Below, piece after piece: positions 1-8,131 of a DNA stretch of 64,000 nt. A program made the position numbers and the translations under genes. The notes under the pieces were generated by a model. The model did no database searches, had not been told where the DNA came from, and worked only from the letters and a program-made list of their open reading frames with translations. The DNA is taken from assembly GCF_000203975.2 (NCBI RefSeq), contig NZ_AFCF02000001.1:434001-498000 (forward strand), in the 5' to 3' direction. The stretch's first letter is position 1; every line of letters starts with the position of its first letter. This stretch comes from Leisingera sp. ANG1 (GTDB lineage Bacteria; Pseudomonadota; Alphaproteobacteria; Rhodobacterales; Rhodobacteraceae).

Positions 1-686
1 AGGTGGCCGCCCGCGTTGTCGCTGATGTAGCTGTGGCTGATGCCGTGGCTGCCCAGCTCCCATGCGGTTAATGCGCCCTGGTTGCGCGGGCGGGTTTCGT
101 CGACCCAGACATGAACAGGAATGCCGGCCTCATGCGCGTGATACATCGGGCTGGTGGCGGTGCCCCAATCCACGGTTGCCAGCCAGCCTGCGTTGCAGTG
201 GGTCAGCAGCCGGACCGGTTCGCCCGCAGGCTTACCCGCAGCGATCTGCCGGATCAGTTCCAGCCCGTGCACACCGATGCAGCGGTTGATTTCTACGTCT
301 TCATCGGCAATTTCATGTGCCAGCCGCAGGGCTGCGGCAGCGCGTTCCGGTTCCGCCAGCGGCCGCAGGTGGGTGCGGCAGCGGTCCAGCGCCCAACGCA
401 GGTTGACCGCTGTTGGGCGGGTTGCGTTGAGGAAACTCCAAGCTTGGTCCATCGCTGTATCGGACGGATCCAGCCGCATCGCAAGCGCCATGCCGTAGGC
501 GGCAGTTGCACCGATCAGGGGCGCGCCGCGGACCCGCATTTCAACAATGGCATCGGCAAATTCCTGCAGAGTCTCCACCGGCTGAATGCGAAATTCATGC
601 GGCAGCCAGCGCTGGTCGATGATCTGCAGAGCGTCCTTCTCGTGATCCCACCACAGAGACCGGTAGTGCGTCCCATCAACTTTCAT
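1..686 (-). CDS. mtnA: S-methyl-5-thioribose-1-phosphate isomerase, 3' part cut off by window edge
   Basis: The first 228 codons of MtnA, which converts methylthioribose-1-phosphate to methylthioribulose-1-phosphate in the methionine salvage pathway (cytoplasm). Reading the minus strand from an ATG at 684-686 gives an uninterrupted frame to the window edge. Family motifs are plain: RGAPLIGATAAYG (about residues 53-65), THCNAG containing the likely catalytic Cys164, and VDETRPRNQGALTAWEL (about 195-211). The catalytic Asp of the family lies beyond the edge and cannot be seen. A GGGAG ribosome-binding site sits about 10 bases upstream of the ATG. The upstream neighbour on the same strand is the zinc peptidase, 139 bases away. 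Confidence 0.95.
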   Translation of the reverse strand, partial: MKVDGTHYRSLWWDHEKDALQIIDQRWLPHEFRIQPVETLQEFADAIVEMRVRGAPLIGATAAYGMALAMRLDPSDTAMDQAWSFLNATRPTAVNLRWALDRCRTHLRPLAEPERAAAALRLAHEIADEDVEINRCIGVHGLELIRQIAAGKPAGEPVRLLTHCNAGWLATVDWGTATSPMYHAHEAGIPVHVWVDETRPRNQGALTAWELGSHGISHSYISDNAGGH

Positions 687-825
687 AAGGCTGTCTCCCT
701 TGGGTTGCTGTGGCACTGCGCAAGCGGCCGGAAACGGCCAGCCATGCAAGGCCGGTGCGGTGATATCTGTGCGGCTACAGAAACATCAGCCTCAAGAGAT
801 TTCAATGGCCTGCGTTCTCAAGGTG

Positions 826-1671
826 TCACAAAGAACCGGCCGAAAACGTATCGCAGGATTTCACATCACCGGATTGGAACCCGCGTGCAAACCAAGCTTG
901 CCTCTGTGCGCTGGTGCCATGGGAAAACGTATGCGGCTGCGGTACCTGCCCGGCATTGCGTTGCAGCGTATCATCGCCGATCTGCTTGGCTGCGTTCATC
1001 GCCTCTTCAATGTCGCCAGGTTCCAGCGTGCCCAGGGCGTCCTGTGCATAGCGGGCCCAGATCCCGGAAAAGCAATCGGCCTGCAGTTCTGTGCGGACAG
1101 AAATCGCATTGGACTCCACGTCGCTCACGCGGGCCCGCACGCGCTGCGTTTCGCCCAGGATGCCAAGCTCGTTCTGGACATGATGGGCGACCTCATGGGC
1201 AACGACATAAGCTGCTGCGAAATCCCCCCGTGCGCCCAGCCGTTGGCTGAGTGTGGTGAAGAACGAGGTGTCGAGATAGACCTTTTCATCCAGCGGGCAA
1301 TAGAACGGGCCGGTGGCTCCGTTTGCCCCGCCGCAAGGCGATTGTGTGACGCCTTTGTACAGCACAAGAACTGCCGGGCTGTAGCGGCGTCCGAGCTGCT
1401 GCTCAAAAATGGAGGTCCAGACCTCTTCGGTATCGGCGAGGGCAACGCTGACGAATTCCGCGGCTTCCTGGTCGGCTGCTGTGATTGGGGCAGGGCTGCT
1501 GCTGTGCGGTGCGGAGCCTTGCAGCAGCGGCGTCAGGTCCACCCCGAAAAAGGCACCCGCGACCACGACCAGCAGAAGCCCGGCGCCGCCTATGCCCGCG
1601 GTTCTGCCTGTCATTCGGCGGCCCTGCCGGTCCTCGATGTTCCGGCTTCCCCGCCGTCCTCTCCAACGCAT
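826..1671 (-). CDS. YpfJ-type neutral zinc metallopeptidase, membrane-anchored
   Basis: A 281-residue protein of the YpfJ / putative neutral zinc metallopeptidase family. A short basic N-terminus (residues 1-25) is followed by one membrane segment (about 27-43), so the peptidase domain is probably outside the cytoplasm. The zinc site HEVAHH is at residues 159-164, and the downstream RTELQADCFSG segment supplies the conserved E/D region of these gluzincin-like enzymes. Substrate is unknown. The start is supported by AAGGAG six bases before the ATG. It may be co-transcribed with mtnA, but nothing functional links them. Confidence 0.85.
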   Translation of the reverse strand: MRWRGRRGSRNIEDRQGRRMTGRTAGIGGAGLLLVVVAGAFFGVDLTPLLQGSAPHSSSPAPITAADQEAAEFVSVALADTEEVWTSIFEQQLGRRYSPAVLVLYKGVTQSPCGGANGATGPFYCPLDEKVYLDTSFFTTLSQRLGARGDFAAAYVVAHEVAHHVQNELGILGETQRVRARVSDVESNAISVRTELQADCFSGIWARYAQDALGTLEPGDIEEAMNAAKQIGDDTLQRNAGQVPQPHTFSHGTSAQRQAWFARGFQSGDVKSCDTFSAGSL

Positions 1672-1805
1672 GACAGTCTCCTTGCTTGCAAGCCAGAGGG
1701 TTTTGCTGAGTTAAAGTAATGGCCCGTCCCGGGTTATCAAATGACGTGAACCGGATGTGACTGAACGGCAGGCTCCATATTTTTAACGCCTTTCGGCGCC
1801 CTGTG

Positions 1806-1820
1806 GTTCCGTTACGGAAC
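1806..1820. promoter_or_regulatory. Perfect 7-bp inverted repeat between the peptidase and RND operon
   Basis: GTTCCGT-T-ACGGAAC is a perfect palindrome with a one-base centre, in the 313-base gap between the divergent peptidase gene (start 1671) and the RND efflux operon (start 1985). Operators of this size and symmetry are typical of TetR/MarR-type regulators, which often control efflux pumps. No regulator gene lies beside it. The regulatory role is inferred. Confidence 0.4.
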
Positions 1821-1875
1821 AAGCGGTCGTGCCGGGCCGGCAGCGACGGAAGTTTGCGGTCGAGGCGTGTGCAGC

Positions 1876-1903
1876 TTGCAGATGTGCGCTGGGAAGGTAT
1901 TCA
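1876..1903 (+). promoter_or_regulatory. Candidate sigma70-type promoter for the RND operon
   Basis: TTGCAG (1876-1881), a 16-base spacer and TATTCA (1898-1903), about 80 bases upstream of the fusion-protein start. The match is moderate. The inverted repeat at 1806-1820 lies about 55 bases upstream of the -35 element. The rest of the 1672-1984 gap shows nothing else I can name. Confidence 0.3.
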
Positions 1904-1984
1904 ATAGGGTAACGATTTGGATACAGGGCGGCAGACCGGGAATGCGGCTGCGCTGAATTTTCTGTTTAATTGAAAGGCTCAAGA

Positions 1985-3136
1985 ATGACGTGTTTCTGGA
2001 ACAGGGGCCTGACCGGCCGGACCGGGCTGGCATTTATTACTGCTGTAAGCTTGACTGCCGCAGGCTCAGCTCTGGCACAGCAGCAAGGGACCGCGCCCAA
2101 AGTGTCGGTCTCCGAGGCGGTAATCAAACCGATCAAAGACACCGCAACCTTCATCGGTAGGGGCGAGGCAATCGACAAGGCTGACATCATGGCCCGGGTC
2201 AACGGCTACCTGGAGGAGGTCCTGGTCAAGGATGGTGCCGAGGTCGAGAAAGGCGATGTTCTGTTCCGGATTGAACGCAGCGCCTATGAGGCTGTGCTGG
2301 AGAGTCGCCGGGCGGAGCTGGCGCAGGCAGAGGCCAATTTGGAGCTGGCCTCGCTGGATTTGGCGCGAAAGCAGGAACTGTTCGAGCGAGGTTCGGTTCC
2401 GGAAGCGGACCGGGATACCGCTCGCGCAAATGAACTGGTGGCCGAAGCGCAGGTGAGAGCCGCAGCAGCAGCGATCCAGCAGGCAGAGCTGGATCTGAGC
2501 TACACTGAAATCCATGCACCGTTTTCCGGCCGCGTAGGGCGTGTCGAGGTTAGCATCGGGGATGTGGTCAGCCCCAGCGGATCGCCGCTGGTGAATATTG
2601 TGCGTGAAGCACCAGTTTATGTGTCCTTCTCGCTGAACGAAAAACAATTCGTAGAAATCCTGCAGGAGCTGGAAGCCGAGGGCATCGATCGCGGCAACAC
2701 AGAAACCGCGCCAGAAGTTTTTGTCGTTCTGCCAAATGGTGCTGAGCTGGAGGAAAAGGGACGCATTGCCTTTGCAGGCAACCGGGTGGATCCGGCAACC
2801 GGGGCCGTTACTGTCCGGGCGGAATTCAAGAACGACAACCGCCTCATTCTGGACGGTGCCTTTTTGACCGTCGGGCTACAGTCGCAAGAGGCCGTCGACC
2901 GGATTGTTATCAGCCAGGCAGCGATCCAGCGCGACCAGCAGGGGCCGTTTGTTCTGGTTGTGGATGAAAATAACCAAGTGCAGCAGCGCTATATTGCAAC
3001 CGGCGACGTGCAAGGCACTGGAATTATTGTGCTGGACGGGCTGACCAAAGGCGAGAGCGTGGTGGTCGAAGGCCTGCAAAAGATCCGTCCCGGTGTTGAG
3101 GTGGATCCGGTCATGGCAGCACAGGCTGGAGAATAA
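1985..3136 (+). CDS. RND efflux periplasmic adaptor (membrane fusion) protein
   Basis: A 383-residue MexA/AcrA-type adaptor that joins an inner-membrane RND pump to an outer-membrane channel. The N-terminus is a signal peptide (cut likely after about residue 31, ALA-Q; no lipobox Cys, so not a lipoprotein). Then come a biotinyl-lipoyl half (VNGYLEEVLVKDGAEVEKGD), an Ala/Glu-rich alpha-helical hairpin (about 90-160), the second lipoyl half (IHAPFSGRVGRVEVSIGDVV), and beta-barrel and membrane-proximal domains. I chose ATG 1985 over an in-frame TTG at 1970 because AAAGG is correctly spaced from the ATG. It ends 3 bases before the pump gene, so the two form an operon. The substrate cannot be read from the sequence. 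Confidence 0.9.
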   Translation: MTCFWNRGLTGRTGLAFITAVSLTAAGSALAQQQGTAPKVSVSEAVIKPIKDTATFIGRGEAIDKADIMARVNGYLEEVLVKDGAEVEKGDVLFRIERSAYEAVLESRRAELAQAEANLELASLDLARKQELFERGSVPEADRDTARANELVAEAQVRAAAAAIQQAELDLSYTEIHAPFSGRVGRVEVSIGDVVSPSGSPLVNIVREAPVYVSFSLNEKQFVEILQELEAEGIDRGNTETAPEVFVVLPNGAELEEKGRIAFAGNRVDPATGAVTVRAEFKNDNRLILDGAFLTVGLQSQEAVDRIVISQAAIQRDQQGPFVLVVDENNQVQQRYIATGDVQGTGIIVLDGLTKGESVVVEGLQKIRPGVEVDPVMAAQAGE

Positions 3137-3139
3137 GCA

Positions 3140-6100
3140 ATGTTCTCTTCAACTTTCATCTCAAGGCCGAAGTTCGCGATCGTCATTTCCCTTGTGCTGA
3201 CGGTCATGGGCGTCATCGGCTATTTCGCACTGCCGGTTGCGCAGTTCCCGGAAATCACGCCGCCGGTGGTGAATGTCACCGCCACATACACCGGGGCCAA
3301 TGCGGAAACCGTTGAAAAAAGCGTCGCCGCGCCGATCGAAGCGCAGGTCAATGGCGTGGACGGCATGCTCTACATGTCCTCAACCTCAGCTGACAACGGC
3401 AGCTATTCGCTGGCGGTAACCTTCGAGGTCGGAACCGATCCCGATATCGCGTCGGTCAACGTGCAGAACCGGGTGGCACAGGCCACTGCTTCGCTTCCTG
3501 CTGAGGTCAACGCCAATGGGGTTGTCACTCAGAAAAGCTCCTCCAACATGCTGCTGGTGACGGCGCTGACATCACCCAACGGGTCCTATGACAGCGTCTT
3601 CCTGTCAAACTATGCCGCTATCAACATCAAGGATGCGCTGGCGCGTGTGAACGGCGTCGGCAAGGCGGATATCCTGACCAATTTCGAATACGCCATGCGG
3701 GTCTGGCTGGACCCGAACAAGATGGCAGGCCTGGGCATTTCGCCGGGTGATGTGGTCAGCGCAGTGCAGGAGCAGAACATTGAGGTGTCGGCAGGGCAGG
3801 TGGGGGCGCCACCAGTTCCAGGCGATCAGGTGTTCCAGTACACGATCAAGTCCAAGGGCCGGCTGACTGAGGTCAGCGAGTTCGAAGATATCGTCATTCG
3901 AACTGGCGACGGCGGCAGCACCGTGCGGCTGAGGGATATTGCCAAGGTGGAACTGGGCGCTTCGAACTACAGCTCTTCGGGCTTCTTTGACGGTGTCCCG
4001 GCCACCATTCTGGCGGTCTACCAGGCTCCGGGCGCCAACGCGCTTGCGGTGTCGGAGAATGTGCTTGCGGAAATGGAACGCCTGTCTGCGGATTTCCCCG
4101 AGGACGTTTCTTACGCGGTGCCATTCAACACCACAGATTTCGTCGAACAATCACTGAACGATGTGATTTCCACCCTGATGATGACCTTCGTGCTGGTGAT
4201 TTCGGTTGTTTTCATCTTCCTGGGGTCGTTCCGCGCCACGATCATTCCGGCCGTGGCGATTCCGGTTTCCCTGATCGGCACCTTTGCCTTCTTGCTGGCG
4301 CTTGGCATGTCGCTCAACACCATCTCGCTGTTTGCGCTGGTGCTGGCGATCGGCATCGTGGTGGATGACGCCATCGTGGTGGTTGAGAACGTCGAGCGCA
4401 TCATTGCCGAGGAAGGGCTGTCACCGCCTGATGCGACCCGCAAAGCGATGGGGCAGATCACCGGCCCGGTTATCGCAACCACGCTGGTGCTGCTGGCGGT
4501 GTTTGTGCCGGTCACCTTCATGCCCGGGATCACCGGCAAGCTCTATTCGCAATTTGCTGTGACGATCTCCGTTGCTGTGGTGATTTCCTCGGTCAATGCG
4601 CTCACCTTGTCGCCGGCACTTTGCGCCATTGTGCTCAAACCCCGTTCGGGCCCGCCCAAGGGTCTGCTGGCGATGTTTGAGAATGCAATCGGCGGGGTGC
4701 GCAGCGGGTACCTCAGCATCGTGACCCGGCTGCTGCGGCTGCCTGTGATCGGGCTGGCAATCATCGCTGCGGTGGCCTTGGGAACCGGCGCGGTCTTCAA
4801 TTCGACCTCCAAGGGTTTTCTGCCGGCTGAGGACAACGGCTATCTGTTTGTTGATGTTCAGCTGCCTGATGCGGCGGCGCTGGGGCGGACAGAGACGGTG
4901 ACGCGCCGGATCGACGAGCTGATCCGGGATATCCCTGGCGTGCAAGGCACCGTGCTTGTGAACGGTTTCAGCCTGCTGAACGGCGCCAGCGCCAATGGTG
5001 CGATGATTATCGCCAACTTGTCGCCTTGGGATGAACGGCAAGACGAGACGCTGCAGCCCAACGCAATACTCGGCCAGATCTATGGCATTGCCAACAGCGA
5101 GGCCGCGGCCAGTATCGTTGCCTTCAACCCGCCGCCGATTTCCGGCCTGGGCATGTCGGCCGGTGTCGAAATGGCGGTGCAGCAGACCGCAGGCGGTACC
5201 CCGCAAGACCTGGCGCAATCGGTCGGCTCGCTGGTTTATTCAGCCAACCAACGGCCTGAGATTGCCCAGTCCTACACCACCTTCCGGGCCAATGTGCCCC
5301 AGGTGTTCGTCGATCTGGACCGGGAAAAGGCCAAGACGCTGAACGTGCCGATTGCTGAGGTGTTCCAAACCATGCAGGCGCATCTGGGCTCCTACTACGT
5401 CAACGACTTCAACCTGTTTGGCCGCGTCTACAAGGTGATGCTGCAAGCAGAGGGGTCCTACCGCGACAAGATCGAGGATATCGGCGGCCTGTATGTTCGG
5501 GCTCAGTCGGGTGAGATGGTGCCGCTGTCGACTTTGATCGACGTAGAGAACGTACTCGGGCCGGTGCTTCTGAAGCGGCACAACATCTTCCGCTCAGCGA
5601 CCGTTACCGCGGTTCCGGCACCGGGGTTGTCAACTGGCGACGCGATCCGGGTGATGCAGGAGGAGGCCGCTACCGCGCTGCCGCCGGGATATGCTTTTGA
5701 GTGGACCGGTACCGCACAGCAGCAGTTGGACTCGGCTGGGCTGGTGACAGTGATCCTGGCGATGGCGGTGCTGTTCGGCTACTTGTTCCTGGTTGGGCAA
5801 TACGAAAGCTGGACGATGCCGGTTGCCATTCTGCTGTCGGTGATTGTTGCACTTTTCGGGGCCGTCGCTGCGGTGGCGATTGCTGGCAATGACATCAACC
5901 TCTACACCCAAATCGGGATGATCATGCTGATCGGCCTGGCCTCCAAAAACGCGATCCTGATAGTGGAGTTCGCTATGGAGCAGAGGGCCGCTGGCCTCAG
6001 CATCCGCGAAGCCGCGCATGAAGCAGCCAAGCAGCGCTTCCGCGCTGTCATGATGACTGCATTGTCCTTCCTGCTGGGCGTGGTGCCGCTGCTGATTGCA

Positions 6101-6265
6101 TCGGGTGCCGGCGCTGCCAGCCAGAAGGCAATCGGCATTGCCGTGTTTGGTGGCATGCTGGCGGCGACTGTTGTCGGCGTGATTGTTGTGCCTGTGCTTT
6201 ACGCGATGATGCAAGCCATGCGTGAGCGTATCAAAGGTGAGTCCCAAACCAGCGCGGCCGAGTAA
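3140..6265 (+). CDS. RND multidrug efflux transporter, inner-membrane pump (AcrB/MexB type)
   Basis: A 1041-residue HAE1-family RND pump, normal length for AcrB/MexB. It starts with the typical [18 protein letters not shown] first helix and repeats the 6-helix plus large periplasmic-loop pattern twice. The proton-relay segment [17 protein letters not shown] in TM4 holds the paired Asp residues, and [14 protein letters not shown] is the TM10 counterpart with its Lys. It acts as a trimer exporting hydrophobic compounds with the adaptor encoded 3 bases upstream. No TolC-like channel gene follows, so an outer-membrane partner must be encoded elsewhere. Confidence 0.95.
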   Translation: MFSSTFISRPKFAIVISLVLTVMGVIGYFALPVAQFPEITPPVVNVTATYTGANAETVEKSVAAPIEAQVNGVDGMLYMSSTSADNGSYSLAVTFEVGTDPDIASVNVQNRVAQATASLPAEVNANGVVTQKSSSNMLLVTALTSPNGSYDSVFLSNYAAINIKDALARVNGVGKADILTNFEYAMRVWLDPNKMAGLGISPGDVVSAVQEQNIEVSAGQVGAPPVPGDQVFQYTIKSKGRLTEVSEFEDIVIRTGDGGSTVRLRDIAKVELGASNYSSSGFFDGVPATILAVYQAPGANALAVSENVLAEMERLSADFPEDVSYAVPFNTTDFVEQSLNDVISTLMMTFVLVISVVFIFLGSFRATIIPAVAIPVSLIGTFAFLLALGMSLNTISLFALVLAIGIVVDDAIVVVENVERIIAEEGLSPPDATRKAMGQITGPVIATTLVLLAVFVPVTFMPGITGKLYSQFAVTISVAVVISSVNALTLSPALCAIVLKPRSGPPKGLLAMFENAIGGVRSGYLSIVTRLLRLPVIGLAIIAAVALGTGAVFNSTSKGFLPAEDNGYLFVDVQLPDAAALGRTETVTRRIDELIRDIPGVQGTVLVNGFSLLNGASANGAMIIANLSPWDERQDETLQPNAILGQIYGIANSEAAASIVAFNPPPISGLGMSAGVEMAVQQTAGGTPQDLAQSVGSLVYSANQRPEIAQSYTTFRANVPQVFVDLDREKAKTLNVPIAEVFQTMQAHLGSYYVNDFNLFGRVYKVMLQAEGSYRDKIEDIGGLYVRAQSGEMVPLSTLIDVENVLGPVLLKRHNIFRSATVTAVPAPGLSTGDAIRVMQEEAATALPPGYAFEWTGTAQQQLDSAGLVTVILAMAVLFGYLFLVGQYESWTMPVAILLSVIVALFGAVAAVAIAGNDINLYTQIGMIMLIGLASKNAILIVEFAMEQRAAGLSIREAAHEAAKQRFRAVMMTALSFLLGVVPLLIASGAGAASQKAIGIAVFGGMLAATVVGVIVVPVLYAMMQAMRERIKGESQTSAAE

Positions 6266-6274
6266 CCAAAATAT

Positions 6275-6300
6275 CCCCGGCTGCCGTCAGGTAGCCGGGG
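6275..6300 (+). terminator. GC-rich hairpin after the RND operon
   Basis: CCCCGGCT (6275-6282) pairs with AGCCGGGG (6293-6300) across a 10-base loop, 9 bases after the pump stop codon. There is no strong T tract after it, so it is a weak intrinsic terminator or a 3'-end stabilising stem. Confidence 0.55.
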
Positions 6301-6333
6301 CGCCATCTCAGATTTTCACAGATCAAAGAAGTG

Positions 6334-6549
6334 TCAGGCTGCTTGCCGCGCTCTCAGGCCGCGCTCATGCGCTTCGGCGAGAATCAACTCCCATTTGCGA
6401 GGCGTGCACCGGAATTCGGGCTCCACATCACACGTCAGCGGGGCGCTGATTTCTCGGGGTAGCCGACGGGCCTGGGCGGAAACGCATCGTTCCAAAGCCC
6501 AAAAGTCCGTCAGGGACGGATTGCTGAAAATTACTTGGCTCAGCAGCAT
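6334..6549 (-). CDS. Small hypothetical protein (71 aa)
   Basis: I do not recognise this 71-residue protein. It has a balanced composition with several acidic and basic residues, two Trp and two Cys, and no membrane segment or signal peptide. The segment EFRCTPRKWELILAEAHERGLRA looks like a real amphipathic helix. A GGAG element lies about 9 bases before the ATG, which favours a true gene. It converges on the RND operon, and nothing in the context suggests a role. Confidence 0.5.
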   Translation of the reverse strand: MLLSQVIFSNPSLTDFWALERCVSAQARRLPREISAPLTCDVEPEFRCTPRKWELILAEAHERGLRARQAA

Positions 6550-7052
6550 AGCTGCAAGCTCCCTGTCAATTGCTGGTAACGGCCCCGGCGTTTCTTAAAC
6601 CGTGGCTCAAATTTTTTTATGGGCTGTTTCATAGCCAACTTGCTGCGGTTTGTCACCGGTTGATTTTACGTGCGGGTAAAGCAGCAGGAAACTTCAGCAT
6701 AAGCGATTTTAAGTCTTCGGGTTCAATGGGAGGCAATTAAGAATCGCGCTCAACTGATCTTTCACTGCAAGAAAAAACTTTGCGCTTTGACCGTGATGAA
6801 GCGCCATGCGTTTGCGGGGAAAAATCTCTAACTAGCGTCAATAAGGGGAAAAAAGGAGCCAAAGAGGGTGCGTCAATAAATAGCAGTCTTGACTTGCGAC
6901 GGTGGCAGTGGAACCCTTCTGCGCGTGCAAAATAATCCGCACACAGCTTGCTTTGCGAGCCAGAACAAACGGCTGTGGGACGACCGCAGAATTGTATTTC
7001 AGGCGGACGCGAACAAGCTGCAATTCATAAGACAAGTGGGAGAGACTTGATC
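6550..7052. other. 503-base gene-free region upstream of the TAXI-TRAP operon
   Basis: No convincing coding frame is visible. It is noticeably more A/T-rich than its surroundings, as expected of a promoter region. A 10-base direct repeat, GCGTCAATAA, occurs at 6835-6844 and 6870-6879 (35 bases apart, same orientation), followed by TTGACT at about 6889, which could serve as a -35 element with only a poor -10. This region probably holds the promoter and regulator sites of the transporter operon. Confidence 0.5.
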
Positions 7053-8018
7053 ATGAAACACACCAAGCTGGCTATCGGTGCATTGGTGGCGGCGTCCTTT
7101 TCGGCGCCTGCAGCATTTGCTCAGGAATACATCACCATCGGCACCGGCGGCGTGACCGGCGTCTACTACCCGACCGGCGGCGCCATCTGCCGTCTGGTGA
7201 ACAAGGGCCGCAAGGAGCACGGCTTCAAGTGCGCCGTCGAATCCACTGGTGGCTCGGTCTACAACATCAACACAATCCGCGAGGGCGAGCTGCAGTTCGG
7301 CGTAGCCCAATCCGACTGGCAGTATCATGCCTACAACGGGTCCTCCAAGTTCGAGGAAGCGGGTCCCTTCGAAGGTCTGCGCGCGGTGTTCTCCGTGCAT
7401 CCGGAACCCTTCACCGTTGTTGCCCGTGCAGATGCAGGCATCTCCACCTTTGACGACCTCAAGGGCAAGCGCGTCAACATCGGCAACCCGGGCTCCGGCC
7501 AGCGCGGCACCATGGAAGTTCTGATGGAAGCCAAGGGCTGGGGCATGGAAGATTTCGCCCTGGCAACTGAGCTGAAAGCGGCAGAACAGTCCGCAGCGCT
7601 GTGCGACAATCAGATCGACGCGATGATCTACACCGTTGGCCACCCGTCCGGTTCCATCCAGGAAGCCACCACCGCCTGTGACTCGGTTCTGGTGACCGTG
7701 GACGGCGAAGCCGTGGAAAAACTGGTGGGCGACAACTCCTTCTACCGTACCGCCACCATCCCGGGCGGCATGTACCGCGGGTCCGACAATGACACCAACA
7801 CCTTTGGTGTCGGTGCGACCTTCGTGACTTCCGCCGACGTGTCTGAGGATGCGGTTTATGCAGTGGTGAGCTCTGTCTTCGAAAACTTTGAAGCCTTCCA
7901 GAAGCTGCATCCGGCGTTTGCCAACCTGAAGCCGGAAGAGATGATCGCGGACGGCCTGTCGGCGCCGCTGCATCCGGGCGCAGAGAAGTACTACAAAGAA
8001 AAAGGCTGGATCGAATAA
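7053..8018 (+). CDS. TRAP transporter solute receptor, TAXI family
   Basis: A 321-residue periplasmic binding protein of the TAXI type (TRAP-associated extracytoplasmic immunogenic). Residues 1-23 are a signal peptide cut after AFA. The mature protein opens with [24 protein letters not shown], the TAXI ligand-site signature, and has [22 protein letters not shown] and [28 protein letters not shown]. The start is ATG 7053 with GGGAGAG upstream. The permease follows after a hairpin at 8036-8062. TAXI receptors bind small organic anions such as glutamate or other carboxylates, but the ligand here is unknown. Confidence 0.93.
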   Translation: MKHTKLAIGALVAASFSAPAAFAQEYITIGTGGVTGVYYPTGGAICRLVNKGRKEHGFKCAVESTGGSVYNINTIREGELQFGVAQSDWQYHAYNGSSKFEEAGPFEGLRAVFSVHPEPFTVVARADAGISTFDDLKGKRVNIGNPGSGQRGTMEVLMEAKGWGMEDFALATELKAAEQSAALCDNQIDAMIYTVGHPSGSIQEATTACDSVLVTVDGEAVEKLVGDNSFYRTATIPGGMYRGSDNDTNTFGVGATFVTSADVSEDAVYAVVSSVFENFEAFQKLHPAFANLKPEEMIADGLSAPLHPGAEKYYKEKGWIE

Positions 8019-8035
8019 TCCGCCAGACAACAGGA

Positions 8036-8062
8036 ACGGGGCGCATCAAGCGCCCCGTTTTT
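8036..8062 (+). terminator. Intrinsic terminator/attenuator between receptor and permease genes
   Basis: ACGGGGCGC (8036-8044), loop ATCAA and GCGCCCCGT (8050-8058), then a run of T to 8062. It is a textbook rho-independent terminator placed 17 bases after the receptor stop and 69 bases before the permease start. It probably lets the abundant receptor be made in excess, with read-through supplying the permease. Confidence 0.85.
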
Positions 8063-8131
8063 GCCTGAGGCCAAAGGCCCGGGCTTGACTATTCCGGCCC
8101 CGGAAAACGGCGGCCGCAGGGGAGATTATCC

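Noticed and set aside
1970-1984. TTG at 1970 as the start of the RND adaptor
   Set aside because: It adds five residues before the signal peptide and lacks a ribosome site, whereas ATG 1985 has AAAGG in place.
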